This document shows, in pieces, positions 9,094 through 16,813 of a DNA stretch of 64,000 bases; position 1 is the first letter of the stretch; each line of letters opens with the position of its first letter. Below the pieces are notes generated by a model. The model had not been told where the DNA came from. It did no database searches and saw only the letters and a program-made list of their open reading frames with translations. The position numbers were made by a program, and so were the translations under genes. Origin of the DNA: an uncultured Cohaesibacter sp. (GTDB lineage Bacteria; Pseudomonadota; Alphaproteobacteria; Rhizobiales; Cohaesibacteraceae); the NCBI RefSeq assembly GCF_963664735.1, contig NZ_OY761553.1:2963501-3027500 (forward strand). The letters run 5' to 3'.

Positions 9094-9207
9094 AAAGCCT
9101 ACCCAAGTTAATTGGGCAAAGCTGAGCTAAAATGGGGTAAACAGTAGAAAAATGCAAGTGTCGTTTTGATAATAGCATCAATGACAAATTTCGATTGCTT
9201 ATACCAA

Positions 9208-9235
9208 ACAAAAAAGCGGGAACAATGTCCCGCCC
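9208..9235 (-). terminator. Intrinsic terminator of the DUF2852 gene
   Basis: On the minus strand GCGGGA pairs with TCCCGC around a six-base loop (9216-9233), followed by TTTTTTG. It lies 50 bases after the DUF2852 stop and separates that gene from the FMN riboswitch transcript. Confidence 0.85.
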
Positions 9236-9284
9236 CGTTTGCTTTTGAGAAAAGCACTCCGGATATCGATGATCGGAGTTTGCT

Positions 9285-9731
9285 TTAGCCCTGATAATGA
9301 CCTTCAGAGGACTGGTCTGGGGAAGAAGATGTCGGACGATGATTATGGCGGGCGGCCATAAAGCGATCGAACTCTTCCTTGTCCTTGGCCCGATGCAGCT
9401 CGGCAAGGAATTCTTCAAACTCCTCTCTTTGCGCATCCAGCTTGCGGCGCTCTTCTTCCAGACGTTCCAGCTCTGCCTTGCGGTATTCATCGAAAGCCAC
9501 ATTGCCGGTTCTCTCGAAACCGTGCGACCGACGGCGATGGCCACAACCGGAGCCCTTGAATTCGCGGTCTATTCTCGTTTTGAAATCCTTGAACATTTCA
9601 CGCATCTCATCACCCCAGATTATATAGGCCAACATAGCAAGACCAAGCGGCCAGAAGAGAATAAAGCCAAGTATCATCAGAGCTACATGAGAACCCTTCC
9701 AAGATGATTTGGCTGTTGCACTATGTGACAT
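9285..9731 (-). CDS. DUF2852 family protein
   Basis: A 148-residue protein typical of the alphaproteobacterial DUF2852 family. A membrane segment near residues 16-40 (VALMILGFILFWPLGLAMLAY) is followed by the family phrase IWGDEM and then by a long charged, probably coiled-coil region (residues ~80-125, EYRKAELERLEEERRKLDAQ and onwards), ending in a His/Ser-rich tail. No function is known for the family. A good AGGGAG site precedes the ATG. It is a single-gene transcript with its own terminator. Confidence 0.9.
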   Translation of the reverse strand: MSHSATAKSSWKGSHVALMILGFILFWPLGLAMLAYIIWGDEMREMFKDFKTRIDREFKGSGCGHRRRSHGFERTGNVAFDEYRKAELERLEEERRKLDAQREEFEEFLAELHRAKDKEEFDRFMAARHNHRPTSSSPDQSSEGHYQG

Positions 9732-10166
9732 TGTCTCCCTTTCGTTCGGTTACGTCTCATTGTTGCATTGAACTTGAAGTATTCAGTCAAGAATATTTCT
9801 TCTCTGTTCAACACGCTCTCACAACAATGGAAATGGGAAAGTAAAACTACGAGTTCAAGATATTTTTCTTTAAATATATTTTTGATCTCAGGCCTTGAAA
9901 TGGCGAAAACATTACCATTTGACTGTCAAGAGGGACTTTGTCGGTTTTTGTCTGAGAAAGCCCCAAAATCTGCGATATTTATCAACAAACAGTTAGGGCT
10001 CCTCTATTCCCGACCAAAGTGAATTGGTCTAAAACACCTAAGTGTCCTTCTTTTTTGAGCAATCATGGATTGCTCAAAACTCAACGAATTATGGTTTCTT
10101 ATCGGGAGAGTAATCGTAATTTGGCCTCCGAGGTCGCCGCTGCGGCCACTTAAAGCGCGGTATATA
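9732..10166. other. Divergent intergenic region, DUF2852 / actS
   Basis: About 430 AT-rich bases between divergent genes, holding both promoters. In-frame codons upstream of actS extend to an ATG at 10065, so the start of actS could lie inside this stretch. I see no other gene. Confidence 0.4.
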
Positions 10167-11555
10167 ATGCTTTTTGCTTCCTTATCTGATCCGATATTTG
10201 CCCATCGTCAAATAAAACTGGACACTCTTGTCCGGTTACGTTGGCTGGCCATAATCGGCCAGTGCATTGCTGTCGTTTTTGTCTGGGTTGGACTGAAATA
10301 CCATTTCAATGCCTATCTGTGCTTTCTGCTTATCGGCTGTTCGGCCATTCTCAATCTTTTCCTGCAACTGCAATTCCGCAAGCCCGTTCGTCTGGCTCCC
10401 TTTCCTGCCACGGGCCTACTCGCCTATGATTCTGCACAACTTGGCGGGCTTTTATGTCTGACCGGGGGATTGCAAAACCCCTTTGCCTTTTTGCTTTTGG
10501 TGCCTGCGGTGGTATCGGCCACCATGCAGCCTTCCCGCTTCACCGCTTTTCTCTCTCTTTTGATCGCGACAATTGCAACGGTGCTGATATTTATCCATCA
10601 GCCCCTGCCATGGGCGGATTCCACACCTCCCAGTTTTCCCAAGCTCTATGTTTTCGGTATATGGGTGGCAATCCTCATCACCATGCTCTTCCTGAGTATT
10701 TACACGGCACGTATCGCACAGGAAGGACACCAGCTGGCCAATGCGCTGTCTGCAACCGAACTGATCCTTGCCAATGAGCAACATCTGACCAGCATTGATG
10801 GACTGGCAACCGCTGCGGCGCACGAATTGGGCACTCCTCTGGCAACCATCCAGCTTGTTGCCAAAGAGCTGGAGCATGAACTGCTGCAAGATGATCCGAT
10901 ATATGAAGACATTACGCTCATCCGGTCCCAAGCCGAACGCTGTCGGGATATCCTTGGAAAACTGACTTCCTTATCCGGCGATGACCATAACAACTTCAGA
11001 AAGATGAAATTCGAAGCGCTCATTTCCGAAATTGTTGAGCCTTTCGATAATCTGTCGATCGAGATCGATCGTATATTTCCAGAGGATCGCAAAGACCAAC
11101 CAGTTTTGTTGAGAAATCCCGGCTTACTGTTCGGCTTGGGAAATCTGGTCGAAAATGCACTGGATTTTGCCCGTAGCAGAGTCATAATCGTGTCGGAATG
11201 GAACGACAGTTTCGTCAGACTCATCATCGCAGATGACGGCCCCGGTTTTTCTGATGCCATCATCAATCGACTTGGGGATCCGTTTGTATCGACAAGGATG
11301 AACAAAGCACAATCGGTTCAAGATGCAACCTCCGGGCCAGATCTTGCAGCTCAGCAGACAGCAAACATAAGTGGAGGCGGTTTGGGGTTAGGCTTCTTTA
11401 TTGCGAAGACACTATTGGAACGTAGTGGTGCAAAAGTATCGATACGTAAAAATAGAAATATTCAAAGCGAAATCTTTCCCGAAAAGATAAATGAAATCAG
11501 TGGAGCAGTAATTGAAATTACTTGGCCCCGGCCTTTGCTTGAGGCAGATCAATAA
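10167..11555 (+). CDS. actS: Redox-responsive sensor histidine kinase ActS/RegB/PrrB
   Basis: The sensor of the global redox two-component system that controls respiration, carbon and nitrogen fixation genes in alphaproteobacteria. Six hydrophobic segments fill residues ~20-185. The quinone-sensing loop motif GGLQNPF is at ~100-106. The H-box AAHELGTPLATIQL has the phospho-histidine at ~219. The redox-active cysteine lies exactly 40 residues later in QAERCRDIL (~259), matching the His225-Cys265 spacing of RegB. The ATPase domain has N (NLVENALDFA), G1 (DDGPGFS) and G2 (GGGLGLGFFIAKTLL) boxes. I favour the ATG at 10167 because homologues begin just before the DTLVRLRWLA segment; an ATG at 10065 is possible. 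actR follows 108 bases downstream. Confidence 0.94.
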   Translation: MLFASLSDPIFAHRQIKLDTLVRLRWLAIIGQCIAVVFVWVGLKYHFNAYLCFLLIGCSAILNLFLQLQFRKPVRLAPFPATGLLAYDSAQLGGLLCLTGGLQNPFAFLLLVPAVVSATMQPSRFTAFLSLLIATIATVLIFIHQPLPWADSTPPSFPKLYVFGIWVAILITMLFLSIYTARIAQEGHQLANALSATELILANEQHLTSIDGLATAAAHELGTPLATIQLVAKELEHELLQDDPIYEDITLIRSQAERCRDILGKLTSLSGDDHNNFRKMKFEALISEIVEPFDNLSIEIDRIFPEDRKDQPVLLRNPGLLFGLGNLVENALDFARSRVIIVSEWNDSFVRLIIADDGPGFSDAIINRLGDPFVSTRMNKAQSVQDATSGPDLAAQQTANISGGGLGLGFFIAKTLLERSGAKVSIRKNRNIQSEIFPEKINEISGAVIEITWPRPLLEADQ

Positions 11556-11663
11556 AAGCGGTAAATTTGATGCTACATTAAAAACGAGACCGATTGCCAC
11601 ACCCCCTTTGATATCGTACTTTGAGACATGGACATCGTGCAATCATGATACAGGACGAACCCA

Positions 11664-12218
11664 ATGACAGCAATTGAACAAGAAGTAAGCACTCAGCCAG
11701 GCTATCTCTTGCTGGTAGATGATGATCGCCCTTTTTTGATTCGTCTTGCACGAGCAATGGAAAGCAGAGGGTTTTGCGTGCAATCTGCCGACAATATCGC
11801 CGATGCCTTGTCCGCAGTTAAACTGGATCCACCTCAATATGCGGTGGTTGATATGCGCCTTGGCGATGGCAATGGCCTTGACGTGGTGCAAGCGATCAAG
11901 GATGCCAATCCAGACGCTCGCACGATCATGCTCACCGGCTATGGCAACATCACAACGGCCGTTACCGCGGTTAAGTTGGGAGCCCTGGATTATCTGGCCA
12001 AGCCTGCGGATGCGGATGACATATTCTCAGCCTTGATGAGTGATGGCGAAGCAAAGATTGAACCGCCAGAGAACCCAATGTCCGCAGACCGCGTTCGTTG
12101 GGAGCATATTCAGAGAGTCTATGAATTGTGTGATCGCAACGTCTCTGAAACGGCACGACGCCTCAACATGCATCGCCGTACGCTGCAACGCATCTTGGCC
12201 AAACGCGCTCCACGCTAA
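11664..12218 (+). CDS. actR: Response regulator ActR/RegA/PrrA
   Basis: A 184-residue two-domain regulator, partner of the upstream ActS kinase. The receiver has the acidic pocket at DDD19-21 and the phospho-acceptor Asp63 in VVDMRLGDG, the same number as in RegA, plus the KLGALDYLAKPAD lysine segment. A short proline-bearing linker leads to a Fis-type helix-turn-helix (NVSETARRLNMHRRTLQRIL), almost invariant in this family. It activates and represses redox-responsive promoters. It ends 29 bases from the convergent mmcB gene. Confidence 0.96.
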   Translation: MTAIEQEVSTQPGYLLLVDDDRPFLIRLARAMESRGFCVQSADNIADALSAVKLDPPQYAVVDMRLGDGNGLDVVQAIKDANPDARTIMLTGYGNITTAVTAVKLGALDYLAKPADADDIFSALMSDGEAKIEPPENPMSADRVRWEHIQRVYELCDRNVSETARRLNMHRRTLQRILAKRAPR

Positions 12219-12247
12219 GCCTTGTTGCCCTCGCGGGAATCGATGGC

Positions 12248-12745
12248 TCACAATTTCGTTGGCTCAATAAGCGCAGGCACGCCGGGATCATGAATGGCGT
12301 GCAGGCGCGAGGCTGCGATCTGGGCAAAGCGCAATGTCAGCGCCTTGCGTCTGGCTGCAGCCAGCTTCCTCGCCTCAACGTGCCTTATGATCTCTGCGCC
12401 ATGCGCGTCGGCAATAATCAATCCAGCCTCTGAAGGGAAGATTTCTTCCGGGGTTTCCTGATTGGTCGCAAAAAACAGGCGATCGCAGAAGTCCCAATAA
12501 TCAGGCCACTTCTTGTCGGCGCGAAAATCCGCCAGCGAAGACTTGATCTCGACAATCCAGATCTCCCCTTTGGAATTGATAGCCAGCAAATCGGCTCTCC
12601 GGCCCGACTTCAGGGTTACCTCCGGTATGCAGACAAAATCGTGCCTGCGCAGAAGACGTCCTGTGCCGCGCTGGATCTCAAGCGCTCGCTCTGACTGTCG
12701 ACCGTCCACGGGAGCGGAGAGGTCAGGTTTGATCATCTTGCTCAT
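12248..12745 (-). CDS. mmcB: MmcB family DNA repair protein
   Basis: A 165-residue member of the MmcB (formerly DUF1052) family, implicated in DNA damage tolerance in Caulobacter. It has a restriction-endonuclease-like core: EVTLKSGRRADLLAI followed by IWIVEIKSSLADFRADKKW fits the D-(x)n-ExK nuclease pattern, and the family phrase WPDYWDFCDRLFFA follows. Biochemical activity has not been shown as far as I know. It is convergent with actR and lies 75 bases upstream of the next minus-strand flavoprotein gene's stop. Confidence 0.9.
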   Translation of the reverse strand: MSKMIKPDLSAPVDGRQSERALEIQRGTGRLLRRHDFVCIPEVTLKSGRRADLLAINSKGEIWIVEIKSSLADFRADKKWPDYWDFCDRLFFATNQETPEEIFPSEAGLIIADAHGAEIIRHVEARKLAAARRKALTLRFAQIAASRLHAIHDPGVPALIEPTKL

Positions 12746-12820
12746 GTTTCTCTTGGCTCAAATTCTTGCGGCAGGTCTGCTTCTTGACCCTTGAAACCCT
12801 AAGCCAATGAACAGCTACAG

Positions 12821-14089
12821 TCAAAGCGTCCGGCCAGCGGCATGACCAGAAGCCCAAGCCCATTGGAAATTATACCCTCCAAGCTGGCCAGTCACATCAA
12901 CGGCTTCGCCAATGAAGAACAGCCCCGGCACATCATTGGCCTGCATGGTCTTTGAGGAAAGGGCCCTGGTGTCAACGCCACCAAGGGTGACTTCAGCCGT
13001 GCGATACCCTTCCGTGCCAACCGGCAGAACCTGCCAGCGATGCACTGCTTCATCCAGCTTGCGAATGGTCTTGTCACCCAACTCGGCAACATGGCCTTTG
13101 CCCCCTTCCCGCTCGGCAATCGCTTTGGCAAGGCGCTTGGGCAGCAACAGAGACAAACAGGTCGCAACGTCCTGCTTTGGATTGCTCTTTCGGGCCTCCA
13201 TCAGCCGTTCATCGCAATTGTCTTCAGGAGCCAGATTGACGATGATCGGCTTGCCCTCCTGCCAATAGGATGAAATCTGCAGGATGGAAGGTCCAGAGAG
13301 CCCGCGGTGCGTAAAGAGCAGACCTTCGCGAAAGCGCGTCTTTGCAAAACTCACCTCGGCATCCACCGACAACCCGGCCAGCCCTGCTGCAAAAGCCTTT
13401 TGGCTATCGGAGAATGTCAGCGGCACAAGCCCTGCTCTGGTTGGAAGCACCTCAAGTCCGAACTGTTTGGCGATGTCATAAGCAAGGCCGGTTGCTCCCA
13501 TCTTGGGAATCGACTTGCCACCCGTTGCCACGACCAAAGCGCGGGCGCTTTCACTGCCACGGCTGGTGGCAACAATAAATTGCTCGCCCCTTCTCTCGAT
13601 TGACTTGATTTCTGTTGCAAGCTGCAGCACACCGCCGGCGCTATCCAGCTCAGACAGAAGCATGGTAACGATGTCCTTGGCGCTGTCATTGCAAAACAGC
13701 TGGCCGAGCGTCTTTTCGTGCCATTCGATGCCATGGCTGGTGAGCAGTTTGATAAAATCCGCTGGCGTAAAGGATTTCAGCGCAGAAATGCAAAAGCGCG
13801 GATTTTGCGACAGGTAGTTTTTCGCGCTGACATCCCGATTGGTAAAGTTGCAGCGTCCACCGCCAGAGATGCGGATTTTTTCGCCTGCCTTACGGGCATG
13901 GTCGAGGATCAGAACCCGTTTGCCTCGCCGTGCAGCGACAATGCCTGCCATGAGGCCTGCAGCACCGGCCCCAAGGATGATCGCATCCCAGCATTTTGGC
14001 CCGGAGGCATCTGGTGTATCCATTCCAGCGACCCTCGGACTGATTTCTGATGCAGCCAGTTCTCGTTTGGCGAACTTGTTTTCAGACAT
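12821..14089 (-). CDS. HI0933/YhiN family FAD-dependent oxidoreductase
   Basis: A 422-residue flavoprotein of the HI0933/BaiN-like family. The FAD-binding Rossmann motif AIILGAGAAGLMAGIVAARRG is at residues ~36-56, the family stretch KIRISGGGRCNFTN follows at ~72, and the second nucleotide-contacting block ALVVATGGKSIPKMGATGLAYDIA is near 185. The C-terminal FAD block reads GLFFIGEAVDVTGQLGGYNFQWAWASGHAAG. The physiological substrate of this family in proteobacteria is not established. GAGGAAG precedes the ATG. About 30 N-terminal residues before the Rossmann fold are extra and look unstructured. Confidence 0.88.
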   Translation of the reverse strand: MSENKFAKRELAASEISPRVAGMDTPDASGPKCWDAIILGAGAAGLMAGIVAARRGKRVLILDHARKAGEKIRISGGGRCNFTNRDVSAKNYLSQNPRFCISALKSFTPADFIKLLTSHGIEWHEKTLGQLFCNDSAKDIVTMLLSELDSAGGVLQLATEIKSIERRGEQFIVATSRGSESARALVVATGGKSIPKMGATGLAYDIAKQFGLEVLPTRAGLVPLTFSDSQKAFAAGLAGLSVDAEVSFAKTRFREGLLFTHRGLSGPSILQISSYWQEGKPIIVNLAPEDNCDERLMEARKSNPKQDVATCLSLLLPKRLAKAIAEREGGKGHVAELGDKTIRKLDEAVHRWQVLPVGTEGYRTAEVTLGGVDTRALSSKTMQANDVPGLFFIGEAVDVTGQLGGYNFQWAWASGHAAGRTL

Positions 14090-14188
14090 AGCTTCCTCGC
14101 CCCCTATCGAACCGATGAGCCTTTTAGCCTTCAGCCAATAGGGGAGAGAGAACCTCAGGTCAAGGTATAACCCGAAAGGCCTTAGCCT

Positions 14189-16792
14189 TTAATGCCGAAC
14201 CTGATTGGCCATCAGCGGCATGTCTTCATAGTCCAGATCGGGCTTGGGCAGTGTCACAGCAAGAATATGCTCAAGATCTTCAATCGCTTCGGACAGATTT
14301 TCTGCCAAATGCAGCATGTGCCCGACGCCTTCCTGATCAAGCTCGGCAGCAGTCATATTGCGCCAGGAAAGGCACAAGTCGAAGACGGACCGCGCCCCAA
14401 TATTGGCTGCGGCAGACCGCAGGGCATGGGCACCATTTCGGAATTCCTCATCGTCGCGATCTTCCACCGCCCTGTTCAGGCGTTTCAGTGCGAGAATTCC
14501 ATCTTCGCTAAACTGATGTGCAAGATCGACAACAAAACGATCCCCACCAAGATCTCTCAGGTCTTCAATAATCTGAGTTGTAAACATTTCTTCTAACCCC
14601 CAATTGTCAGAAATATCTTTTTCATGAGTAGTTTTAATATTCACTTTTCTTGCTTCGATAACTTGATCGAGCAATTCCTTGAGCCGTTCTCTTTCGATTG
14701 GCTTGAGCAGGCAGTCTTCCATGCCTGCCTTACGGCATCTTTGCTCCATTTCGGCGCTAGGGTCCGCTGTTAGAGCAAAGATCTGCGTCTTGTACGCAAC
14801 GCGACTATTGCATTGCTCCTGCCTCCAGCGAGAGGCAGCCTCCACGCCATCCAGAACAGGCATGCGAATGTCAAAAAAGGCCAAATCGAAGTGGTTGGCT
14901 TTCAATGCCGCCAGCGCTTCAACTCCATTTTCAGCCAAGGCTACATGATGGCCAAGACTGCCAAGCATTTTCTCAATAACCATCTGGTTGGTGCGGTTGT
15001 CATCTGCGACCAGAATCTTGAGGCGATCCTCTTGCCTGCAAACGGAAATTTCCTCTTTTGCCCTGATGTGGCCAACCGGGTGATGAAAATGCCCGGCGAG
15101 GCGGAGCAGTTTGCCAATACGATGCGGCAGATCGCTGCGACTGACATAGGCCAAGCCATGCTGCGGGTTGACAATGGCAAGGTTCGAGGGCTTTTCGTCT
15201 TCGCGGCAGATCCAGAGAATGAGCGGCAAATTACTCTGCGTGGCCGAAGCAATATATTTATGTGTGATGGCTATATCAAAATCATCAGCCTGACGATCAA
15301 TAAGCAGAAGCGATGGCAAGGTTTCATTTCTGCTGGATGCCAGTTTTTGCAGTGCTGTTTTCAGATCAGCATAGCGATCACATCGTATCTTGTTTTGAGG
15401 AAGCTGCGCCTGCAAAGAAGGGTCTTGCGAAATCAGCATGGCACGCGGCCGTTTGTCAGTTCCTGTTTCCCCAATTGCAGCATCTGCATGACCATCGCGC
15501 AGTTTCAAATCAAATGGGGCAACAAAGGAAAAGGTGCTTCCTTCTCCCAGTGCAGAGCAAACCCAGATCTGCCCGCCCATAATGTCGGCATATTGGCTAC
15601 AAAGTGCCAACCCCAGGCCTGAGCCACCAAACTTGGTGATCACTTCGTCGCTCGATTGGGTAAACCTGTCGAATATGTGTTGCTGCGCTTCCTCGTCAAT
15701 ACCTGCGCCAGTATCGATCACATCAAAGCTCACTCTGTGCTTGCCGTAGCTCTCCTGTAAGAGTCGAACACGCAGTGTAATCTGGCCCGCATGGGTAAAC
15801 TTGATGGCATTGCTGAGAAAATTCGTCAGTATATCTTCCAGAAAACGCTGATTGCCGTGATAAAGACGCCGCAGAGCAGGATCGAAGTGAATATTCAACT
15901 GCAGCGATTTCTGATGTGCCTGCACGGAGAAAAGCCGGTACAAGCGTCCGGACATTTCAAACAGGTCGAAATCAGTCTCATTGACCGGCATCTTGCCATT
16001 TTCAGTTCGGGCATAATCCAGAAGATAGTTGATGAGAACAAGCAGGGTGCTGCCGGATTCAGAGATCGTGCCCACCATGCGGCGCTGTTCCGGATCCAGC
16101 CTGGTATCTTCCAAAAGATCACTCAACCCCTTGATGGCCTGCAAGGGCGTGCGCACTTCATGACTGATCTCAGCCAGAAACGCTGATTTGGCCGAGCTTG
16201 CATTCCGGGCCGTGTCAATGGCAGCTCTTATGGTCTTCAAGAAGGACAGCATCGTCAGAGCAAGAACAATCACGAAAGCAATCTGGACAAGGCCAACGAG
16301 CGGCGCGGACTGCATCAAGCCGAAATGATGATAGTGGCTCCATAGCGCACTCACTGTGATGATTGCTGAAATCAACAGATAGGTCGCCCCATAGCGAAAA
16401 GCAGTCGCCAGCATCAACCACACATACAAGGGATAAAGCGCGCCACCTGAAGGGCCAAGCAAGAAAGTAAAATGCGTTAACAGCGCCTGATCCGCAGCGA
16501 TTGCAATCAGGCGGCGCCCAGCTGAGACCGCCGGAGAAAAGGCCAGATGTGTCGCCTCTAGCGCCAGAACAAGGCCATAGACCCCGGTAGCCGCAACAAT
16601 GGCCTCATAAGCTCCCGATGCCAACCCATGTTGGAAATAATAGTCAAACCCGAGATATAGCCATAGAGCACAAATAGCGGCAAAGCGCAGGAAAATTGCC
16701 ATATGCTCGCTATCCGGCCTTGCCTGCATAAATGTCCGCAAGCGGCCGAACTGTTTAACAAGGGACCGGTATAGTGGAAGCCGTCGTTTCAT
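14189..16792 (-). CDS. RpfC-like hybrid sensor histidine kinase (5TM-HisKA-HATPase-REC-HPt)
   Basis: An 867-residue inner-membrane hybrid kinase. About five hydrophobic segments occupy residues 30-185 with almost no periplasmic domain, as in the fatty-acid sensor RpfC. Then come HisKA with His211 (EISHEVRTPLQAI), the ATPase domain (N-box around Asn328, DTGAGI at 360, GGSGLGLAL at 389), a degenerate receiver-like stretch (~449-570), a full receiver (acidic pair 597-598, phospho-acceptor Asp641 in FFDIRMPVLDG, Lys697) and an HPt domain with His789 (AHALRSAAANIG). The start lies 21 bases after the stop of the upstream REC-PAS-GGDEF-EAL gene, so the two form an operon and very likely a phosphorelay. 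The signal is unknown; similarity to RpfC is architectural. Confidence 0.88.
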   Translation of the reverse strand: MKRRLPLYRSLVKQFGRLRTFMQARPDSEHMAIFLRFAAICALWLYLGFDYYFQHGLASGAYEAIVAATGVYGLVLALEATHLAFSPAVSAGRRLIAIAADQALLTHFTFLLGPSGGALYPLYVWLMLATAFRYGATYLLISAIITVSALWSHYHHFGLMQSAPLVGLVQIAFVIVLALTMLSFLKTIRAAIDTARNASSAKSAFLAEISHEVRTPLQAIKGLSDLLEDTRLDPEQRRMVGTISESGSTLLVLINYLLDYARTENGKMPVNETDFDLFEMSGRLYRLFSVQAHQKSLQLNIHFDPALRRLYHGNQRFLEDILTNFLSNAIKFTHAGQITLRVRLLQESYGKHRVSFDVIDTGAGIDEEAQQHIFDRFTQSSDEVITKFGGSGLGLALCSQYADIMGGQIWVCSALGEGSTFSFVAPFDLKLRDGHADAAIGETGTDKRPRAMLISQDPSLQAQLPQNKIRCDRYADLKTALQKLASSRNETLPSLLLIDRQADDFDIAITHKYIASATQSNLPLILWICREDEKPSNLAIVNPQHGLAYVSRSDLPHRIGKLLRLAGHFHHPVGHIRAKEEISVCRQEDRLKILVADDNRTNQMVIEKMLGSLGHHVALAENGVEALAALKANHFDLAFFDIRMPVLDGVEAASRWRQEQCNSRVAYKTQIFALTADPSAEMEQRCRKAGMEDCLLKPIERERLKELLDQVIEARKVNIKTTHEKDISDNWGLEEMFTTQIIEDLRDLGGDRFVVDLAHQFSEDGILALKRLNRAVEDRDDEEFRNGAHALRSAAANIGARSVFDLCLSWRNMTAAELDQEGVGHMLHLAENLSEAIEDLEHILAVTLPKPDLDYEDMPLMANQVRH

Positions 16793-16813
16793 ATAGGACC
16801 ACTCAAATCAGGA

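Noticed and set aside
8972-9544. 190-codon minus-strand frame across the FMN riboswitch and part of the DUF2852 gene
   Set aside because: It overlaps a structured RNA and a well-supported gene in another frame and has no family features.
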